A stretch of 64,000 nucleotides of DNA. It comes from JBEIQE01 sp040376705. GTDB taxonomy: Bacteria > Pseudomonadota > Alphaproteobacteria > UBA2400. Below, piece after piece: positions 59,395 through 64,000 of the stretch. Where the stretch lies: positions 1-64,000 of the forward strand of contig JBEIQE010000004.1 in NCBI GenBank assembly GCA_040376705.1, given 5' to 3'. The translations under genes were made by a program, and so were the position numbers. Each line of letters opens with the position of its first letter. The first letter of the stretch is position 1. The notes under the pieces are model-generated. The model had not been told where the DNA came from and made no database searches. It saw only the letters and a program-made list of their open reading frames with translations.

Positions 59395-61200
59395 CTATTC
59401 GTCCTCACCGGGCATGCTTGCTGCCGCGGCTTCCTGATATTCCTTACGCAGCGCCGCCAACCTGGCGAGCCCTGCTTCATCCATTCGCTCGGCCAAGCTG
59501 CGCTCGGCTTGCCTTAACTCTGCCTGCATCGTGGTAAGACGATGCGCCGAGATTATCCCCTCCAGGCCACGCTCTACCTGATACACCTCTACATCGGGCC
59601 GGGCCCAACGGTTAACGGTGGTCAGTTTTTCGGCTAAGAGCTGGTCGAGCTGGTCAGAAAACCCCTGATCGCTGAGATGGCTACGCAACCCCTCCGAATC
59701 AAGCCCCGGAGACGTTTCGAGCGTACTAACAACAGCTTGCCACAGGCTGTCAAGCGGACCTGTGATGCCAAGGCCGATTAATCTTTCGCCCATGGTCTCG
59801 AAAACCTGCGGATGACGCAGCAGCCCGATAATGAGCATGCGCTGGCGCTGCTGGGTGGCATCTGGCGGCAAACGGCGTGCCAAGTTACTGGAAGGTGCTT
59901 TTTCGTACCTTGGGCCCGCTACCCGGCCCCACCCGAAAGCTGCATTAAGGCGCTGTTGCAGCTCGGTTTTATAGTAGGTCTGTACCGTCTGATCGGCGAT
60001 CTTGCCGATGCGCTCGAACAGGGCCGAACGCACGCCAGCCCGTGCCTCGGGGGCTGAGAGGTCCTTGCCCTCGGTCTCCAGCCGCCACAACATATCGATG
60101 AGCGGGATGGCATTTGTCAAAACCTCCTGCATGGCCTTGGGGCCGGCGGATTTGATCAGATCGTCCGGATCCTGCCCCTGCGGCAGGAAGGCGATTCGCA
60201 CGGTCCGGTTGGCGCCGAGCAGTGGCAAAACCCGCTCGACCGAGCGTGCAGCAGCCCTCTGGCCCGCGTTATCGCCATCAAAACACAGGATCGGATCGCC
60301 GCCGGTGCCGCCCAGTTTCCAGAGTTCTTCCATCTGGTTTTCAGTCAGCGCAGTACCAAGTGGTGCGACTGCTGCCGGGAAGCCCGCCTCAATCAGCGAG
60401 ATCACATCCATGTAGCCTTCAACCACAATGGCGGGGGCGCCACGCGGGGCCTCTTCACGCGCACGTGCGAGTGAGTAAAGCAGTTTGCCTTTATGGAACA
60501 GCGGATGGTCAGGGCTGTTGATGTACTTGGGCCCATCGCCACTCATAATGCGGCCACCAAAGGCAACCACACGGCCACGGCGGTCGGTTACCGGGAACAT
60601 CACACGGTCACGGAAGAAGCTATAGGTGCGGCCATCGTCACTGCGGCGGGCAAGGCCCACTTCCATCGCCTGCTCGGGCTCGAACCCTTGGGTCTTTAAA
60701 TGCGCCAGCAGGGCTGCGCCATCCATCGGCGCGTACCCAAGCCTGAAGCGCGCGATGGCCTCATCAGACAAACCGCGCCCGCGCAGATAATCAAGCGAAG
60801 GCCTACCTTTGGCTGTATGCAGCTGCTGTTCGTACCACGCGCATGTGACCTCACACAGCTGATGCAGTGTCTTTTGCTGCTTGGCCTGTTCGACCTCTTC
60901 GCGCGAGAGCGTAGGCACCTCCATGCCGGCCTGCTGCGCCAGATGGTCAATCGCCTCAGGGAATGAATAGCGGTCAAACCGCATGACAAAGCCAATGATA
61001 TCGCCATGCGCACCGCAGCCAAAGCAATGGAAGAAGCCCTTGGCGTCATTCACATAAAAGCTGGGGGTTTTCTCGTTATGAAAAGGGCAGCAGCCCTTGA
61101 ACTCGCGCCCTGCCCGCGTGAGCGTCATGCGTTTGGCCAATACCTCGGACAGAGGCAGGCGCGTACGCAGCTCATCTAGGAATGACGGAGGAAGCGGCAA
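59395..61200 (-). CDS. dnaG: DNA primase DnaG
   Basis: Makes RNA primers for replication. The 601-residue protein starts at TTG (61198-61200; AAGAGG 5 nt upstream) with MPLPPSFLDELRTRLPLSEV, the normal N-terminus. The zinc finger has Cys38, His41, Cys59 and Cys62 (CCPFHNEKTPSF, FHCFGCGAHGD). The TOPRIM domain has IVVEGYMDVISLIEAGF near 265-281 and the CFDGDNAGQRAA motif near 308-319. The C-terminal helicase-interacting domain follows. Between yqeY (12-nt gap) and rpoD (31-nt gap). Confidence 0.97.
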   Translation of the reverse strand: MPLPPSFLDELRTRLPLSEVLAKRMTLTRAGREFKGCCPFHNEKTPSFYVNDAKGFFHCFGCGAHGDIIGFVMRFDRYSFPEAIDHLAQQAGMEVPTLSREEVEQAKQQKTLHQLCEVTCAWYEQQLHTAKGRPSLDYLRGRGLSDEAIARFRLGYAPMDGAALLAHLKTQGFEPEQAMEVGLARRSDDGRTYSFFRDRVMFPVTDRRGRVVAFGGRIMSGDGPKYINSPDHPLFHKGKLLYSLARAREEAPRGAPAIVVEGYMDVISLIEAGFPAAVAPLGTALTENQMEELWKLGGTGGDPILCFDGDNAGQRAAARSVERVLPLLGANRTVRIAFLPQGQDPDDLIKSAGPKAMQEVLTNAIPLIDMLWRLETEGKDLSAPEARAGVRSALFERIGKIADQTVQTYYKTELQQRLNAAFGWGRVAGPRYEKAPSSNLARRLPPDATQQRQRMLIIGLLRHPQVFETMGERLIGLGITGPLDSLWQAVVSTLETSPGLDSEGLRSHLSDQGFSDQLDQLLAEKLTTVNRWARPDVEVYQVERGLEGIISAHRLTTMQAELRQAERSLAERMDEAGLARLAALRKEYQEAAAASMPGEDE

Positions 61201-61212
61201 AGCGACCTCTTC

Positions 61213-61674
61213 TTATGAGGCCAGCTTTTCGCGTGCGAAGGCACTGGCCTTGGAGAAGTCCATCTGACCCGGCCAACGCTTCTTGGCTTCGGCCATTACT
61301 TTGCCCAGATCTTTAATGGTGGTCACCGACAGCTCGGCCAGCAGCGCTTCGACTGCAGCTTTAGCTTCTGCCTCACTCATTTGCTTGGGCAGGAAGGTCT
61401 CGATAACGGTAATTTCGCTCTTTTCCTGATCTGCCAGCTCCTGACGGTTACCCTTCTCGAACATCTCTATCGATTCGCGGCGCTGCTTGATCATCCCCTG
61501 CAGCATGGAAAGAATCTGGTCGTCGGCAATACCATCGGCCACGCCCTGAGGGCGCGCGGCGATATCGCGCTCTTTAAGTGCGGCCATGATCAGGCGGATG
61601 GTTGATACGGCCATGGGATTCTTGCCCAGCATCGCAGCCTTGAGCTCTTCGTTAAAACGGGCGCGCAGTGACAT
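61213..61674 (-). CDS. yqeY: GatB/YqeY domain protein
   Basis: Soluble helical protein of 153 residues related to the tail domain of GatB; roles in tRNA amidotransfer are suspected but not established. It begins MSLRARFNEELKAAMLGKN and has STIRLIMAALKERDI, MLQGMIKQRRESIEMFEKGN and TIKDLGKVMAEAKKRWPGQ, all typical of YqeY. Length is typical (about 150). GAGGAGTTTTTC precedes the ATG. First gene of the yqeY-dnaG-rpoD run. Confidence 0.93.
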   Translation of the reverse strand: MSLRARFNEELKAAMLGKNPMAVSTIRLIMAALKERDIAARPQGVADGIADDQILSMLQGMIKQRRESIEMFEKGNRQELADQEKSEITVIETFLPKQMSEAEAKAAVEALLAELSVTTIKDLGKVMAEAKKRWPGQMDFSKASAFAREKLAS

Positions 61675-61744
61675 GAAAAACTCCTCAATTGAATGGTGCG
61701 GGACTTTAGCCCGTACCGCCGCATAATACTAGCTTTACAATAGC

Positions 61745-61773
61745 TCGACGCCAGGTCAAATCACGGCTATAGA
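61745..61773 (+). promoter_or_regulatory. Possible sigma-70 promoter
   Basis: TCGACG (61745-61750) and TATAGA (61768-61773) are separated by 17 nt, in the gap before the mini-ORFs and the fused spermidine-synthase-like gene. Each box matches four of six consensus bases. Weak. Confidence 0.3.
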
Positions 61774-61801
61774 ATCGGCACTAACTACCTGAGGACGTAA
61801 C

Positions 61802-61917
61802 GTGAAAAAGCCGTTTTTCCTGCTTACGGGTTTATCATTAGCATGAACTTCCCTGCCCCCGCGAAATCGCACATGCTGCTCAAGCCCATGAGCATTCTTT
61901 ACACTATGGGCAAGTAA
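61802..61917 (+). other. Two coupled mini-ORFs upstream of the fused spermidine-synthase-like gene
   Basis: GTG 61802 with TGAGGA leader opens MKKPFFLLTGLSLA and stops at TGA 61844-61846. That stop overlaps ATG 61843 of a second frame, MNFPAPAKSHMLLKPMSIL and TMGK, which stops at TAA 61915-61917, one base before the main ATG. The chain of overlaps looks like a coupled leader or the decayed start of an older gene. Neither peptide is known. Confidence 0.35.
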
Positions 61918-61918
61918 C

Positions 61919-64000
61919 ATGCAGGCAGGCACCGCCTCGGCACGCGCAAGTTTGGTCGCTTTTGCGCTGGCGCTGCTGTTGTCGGCGGCCTTGCTGTTTA
62001 ACATTCAGCCGATGATCGGTAAGCAGCTGCTGCCCCGTGTGGGCGGCACCCCGCAGGTCTGGAATGTGGCGATGGCGTTTTTCCAGCTGGCTTTACTGGC
62101 TGGCTATCTGGCTACGCATGCACTCAGCCGCCTCAGTATCCGCACACATGGCATCATTTACATCGGTCTGCTGGTAGCCGCATCAGCGTTCCTGCCGATT
62201 ACCCTGCCGCCCGACTGGCTGCCCGCAGTAACCGGCTATATGCCTTTAGCTGTTCTAAGCATACTTATAAGCACAGTAGCTGCGCCGTTTATTGCCCTTT
62301 CACTGAGTGCGCCAACGCTGCAGCGCCTGTTCAGTGGCACGCAGCACGCGCAGGCGCAGGATCCGTACTTCCTTTATGTCGCCTCTAACCTCGGCAGCCT
62401 TGTTGGCTTACTAGCCTATCCGTTTGTGCTTGAGCCGCTGCTCGCGGTCTCTGCGCAAGCTGCGCTTTGGCGTTATGGCTTTTTTGTGCTCATCGCGCTA
62501 GCCGTGCTTTGTCTTATCCTGCAGCTGCGCCATACGGCTGCGCCTGTAGCACATACCGAGGCAACAGGTACCGCCCCAAGCTGGAAACAACGCGGCTGGT
62601 GGGTTGCGCTCTCGTTCATTCCGTCATCCCTCACGCTTGGGGTTACCACTTATATAAGTACCGACCTCACCCCCGCTCCATTGCTGTGGGTGATCACACT
62701 TGGGCTATACCTGCTCTCGTTCATTGTTGCCTTTGCCACAAAGGGCCAGAGTCTGCGGAGCCTCTGCCTCTCGGCCTACCCGTGGCTGGCGGCGTTCTCG
62801 GCGATTACCGTGCTGGTTCACATCAACCTGCCGTGGCCGATGGTAGGTGTCAGCCTTATCACGTTCTTCGCAACCGCTGTGGCCTGCCACAGCCTGCTGG
62901 CAGCCTCACGCCCGTCCCCCAGCTTCCTCACTGATTTCTATTTATGGCTTTCAGTCGGCGGGGCTCTTGGCGGTTGCTTTAATGCCTTCATAGCACCGCT
63001 TGTATTCACCCAGCTGGCTGAATATCCGCTGGTGCTTATTCTTGCCATTCTGGTAGCAGGCGTAAATACGGACCTGCTGAGCAACCCACGCAAGATTGCC
63101 AATCTGTCAACGACACTAATGGTGCTCAGCCTTGTTAACCTGCTGATGTTCTATGGGCGCGATTATGTACCCGCTGATATCCGCAATCTGGTGCTAGCCG
63201 CCTTCCTCGCCTCGGCAGTGCCGCTGCTGCGCGCCAAACCCGCCACACTCTATGGCGCAGCGGTGGTGTTCCTCATCACCTTTACGTTCAAGCCTTATAT
63301 GAATGACAGCATTTTCATGAACCGTAACTTCTTTGGCATCATCAGCGTGAGTGACCGCCTGAGTGATGATGAGAAGGTGACCTACCGCCTGCTCGAACAC
63401 GGCACCACCACGCACGGCATCCAGATGATTGAGCCGCAGCGCGCAACCACACCAACGGGATATTACGCACCAACTGGTCCGCTTGCGCGTATCTGGGCTT
63501 TTGCGCAGCCCAAATCACTCGCCCTCATCGGCCTCGGGGCGGGCTCACTCAATTGCTACGCCAAGCCAGAGCAGCAGCTCCATTTCATCGAGATCGACCC
63601 GATGGTGATTGAAGTTGCTAAAGCCTATTTCACATTCCTGTCGGAGTGTCCGCCACCACGCATCACGCTGGGAGACGGCCGCCTGATTATGGCCGCAGAT
63701 ACAACCAAGTATGACATGATCGTGCTTGATGCATTTTCCTCTGATTCCATACCTGTACACATCATTACCCGCGAGGCCATTGCGCTTTACCTCTCCCGCC
63801 TTAATGAAGGTGGTATTATTGCCCTGCATACTTCTAACCGCTTCTTCAACCTCGAGCCGATCCTTGCCGCTATCGCAAACGACCTTGGCCTTACCAGCTA
63901 TATCGGGCGCGATGAAAGCTCAGGCCCTGTAGATGGCGTCATCACCTTCCCGTCCGAGGCGGTTGTACTGAGCGCTAATCCGGCACGGCTCGATGGCCTC
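61919..64000 (+). CDS. Fused MFS-type membrane / spermidine synthase-like protein (3' truncated by window end)
   Basis: The frame is open from ATG 61919 to the end of the window (694 residues without a stop). The first about 500 residues are strongly hydrophobic, with about 12 or more membrane segments, starting with LALLLSAALLFNIQPMIGKQ followed by LLPRVGGTPQVWNVAM, a motif common in this fused family. The last about 200 residues are a Rossmann methyltransferase-like domain: LALIGLGAGSLNCYA, then FIEIDPMVIEVAKAYFTF, then ITLGDGRLIMA and YDMIVLDAFSSDSIPVH. It resembles proteins annotated as fused MFS/spermidine synthase. Substrate and product unknown; true polyamine synthesis not implied. Confidence 0.82.
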   Translation, partial: MQAGTASARASLVAFALALLLSAALLFNIQPMIGKQLLPRVGGTPQVWNVAMAFFQLALLAGYLATHALSRLSIRTHGIIYIGLLVAASAFLPITLPPDWLPAVTGYMPLAVLSILISTVAAPFIALSLSAPTLQRLFSGTQHAQAQDPYFLYVASNLGSLVGLLAYPFVLEPLLAVSAQAALWRYGFFVLIALAVLCLILQLRHTAAPVAHTEATGTAPSWKQRGWWVALSFIPSSLTLGVTTYISTDLTPAPLLWVITLGLYLLSFIVAFATKGQSLRSLCLSAYPWLAAFSAITVLVHINLPWPMVGVSLITFFATAVACHSLLAASRPSPSFLTDFYLWLSVGGALGGCFNAFIAPLVFTQLAEYPLVLILAILVAGVNTDLLSNPRKIANLSTTLMVLSLVNLLMFYGRDYVPADIRNLVLAAFLASAVPLLRAKPATLYGAAVVFLITFTFKPYMNDSIFMNRNFFGIISVSDRLSDDEKVTYRLLEHGTTTHGIQMIEPQRATTPTGYYAPTGPLARIWAFAQPKSLALIGLGAGSLNCYAKPEQQLHFIEIDPMVIEVAKAYFTFLSECPPPRITLGDGRLIMAADTTKYDMIVLDAFSSDSIPVHIITREAIALYLSRLNEGGIIALHTSNRFFNLEPILAAIANDLGLTSYIGRDESSGPVDGVITFPSEAVVLSANPARLDGL

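Noticed and set aside
61756..62004. An 82-codon minus-strand frame between yqeY and the fused gene
   Set aside because: It overlaps the start of the fused gene on the opposite strand and the mini-ORFs; no leader and no conserved look.
1..64000. CRISPR array, prophage, insertion sequence, rRNA operon
   Set aside because: No regularly spaced repeats, integrase, transposase, phage structural genes or rRNA sequence were seen in the window.

Overview
The window is a gene-dense stretch of an alphaproteobacterial chromosome of medium-high GC content. Evidence for this lineage is a dcd-murA-UPF0262 run next to infA, two DUF2336 genes, a Caulobacter-style Cpa/Tad pilus locus, a DUF6898-like small protein, an alphaproteobacterial L9 tail, a TTG-start dnaG beside rpoD, and a fused transporter/spermidine-synthase-like gene. 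I cannot name the genus. No CRISPR array, insertion sequence, prophage or integrase was seen, so this is mostly core genome with a few accessory patches.

Layout. 1-4.7 kb: the end of rplI, an ArgO/LysE exporter, two tandem DUF808 membrane-protein genes (the second broken by a frameshift in a G6 run), an N-formylglutamate amidohydrolase and a GNAT-like protein. 4.8-9.4 kb: thiolase, isovaleryl-CoA dehydrogenase and an MgtE magnesium channel. 9.4-16.1 kb: tRNA-Leu(GAG), lipB, infA, UPF0262, murA, dcd, a GT87-like membrane glycosyltransferase and uppP. 16.1-20.8 kb: a DUF2336 gene and a complete MlaE/F/D plus PqiC-type lipoprotein lipid transport operon. 20.9-30.7 kb: apt, a 56-residue small protein, isocitrate dehydrogenase, MsrPQ methionine sulfoxide repair, two tandem membrane-anchored alpha/beta hydrolases, an MsbA-type exporter, a patatin and TrkH.

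30.8-37.3 kb is a compact DUF1302 / DUF1329 / YCF48 / RND(MMPL) operon. It looks like a trans-envelope machine of unknown substrate and is the best candidate here for a poorly described system. 37.3-40.4 kb carries a small membrane protein, fhs and a second DUF2336 gene. 40.7-51.7 kb is a complete Tad/Cpa pilus locus: a divergent TPR lipoprotein, then tadC, tadB, cpaF, cpaE, cpaD, cpaC, cpaB, cpaA and two Flp prepilin genes, transcribed right to left. The CpaF ATPase carries two extra degenerate copies of its N-terminal helical domain.

52.1-56.3 kb: a DUF6898-like small gene, then an operon with glutaryl-CoA dehydrogenase, a Spy-like periplasmic protein, ETF-ubiquinone oxidoreductase and an unknown protein. 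ETF-QO is the expected electron outlet for both this dehydrogenase and isovaleryl-CoA dehydrogenase. 56.3-57.3 kb is an accessory patch: REP-like palindromes and an AT-rich orphan membrane-protein gene 16 nt after rpoD. 57.4-61.7 kb is the macromolecular synthesis operon yqeY-dnaG-rpoD. The window ends inside a fused membrane/spermidine-synthase-like gene that may be preceded by two coupled mini-ORFs.

Many same-strand neighbours overlap by ATGA, TGATG or TAATG, so translational coupling appears common. Starts were chosen from Shine-Dalgarno position and overlaps. All functional statements come from reading the sequence and recalling families; no database search was run.
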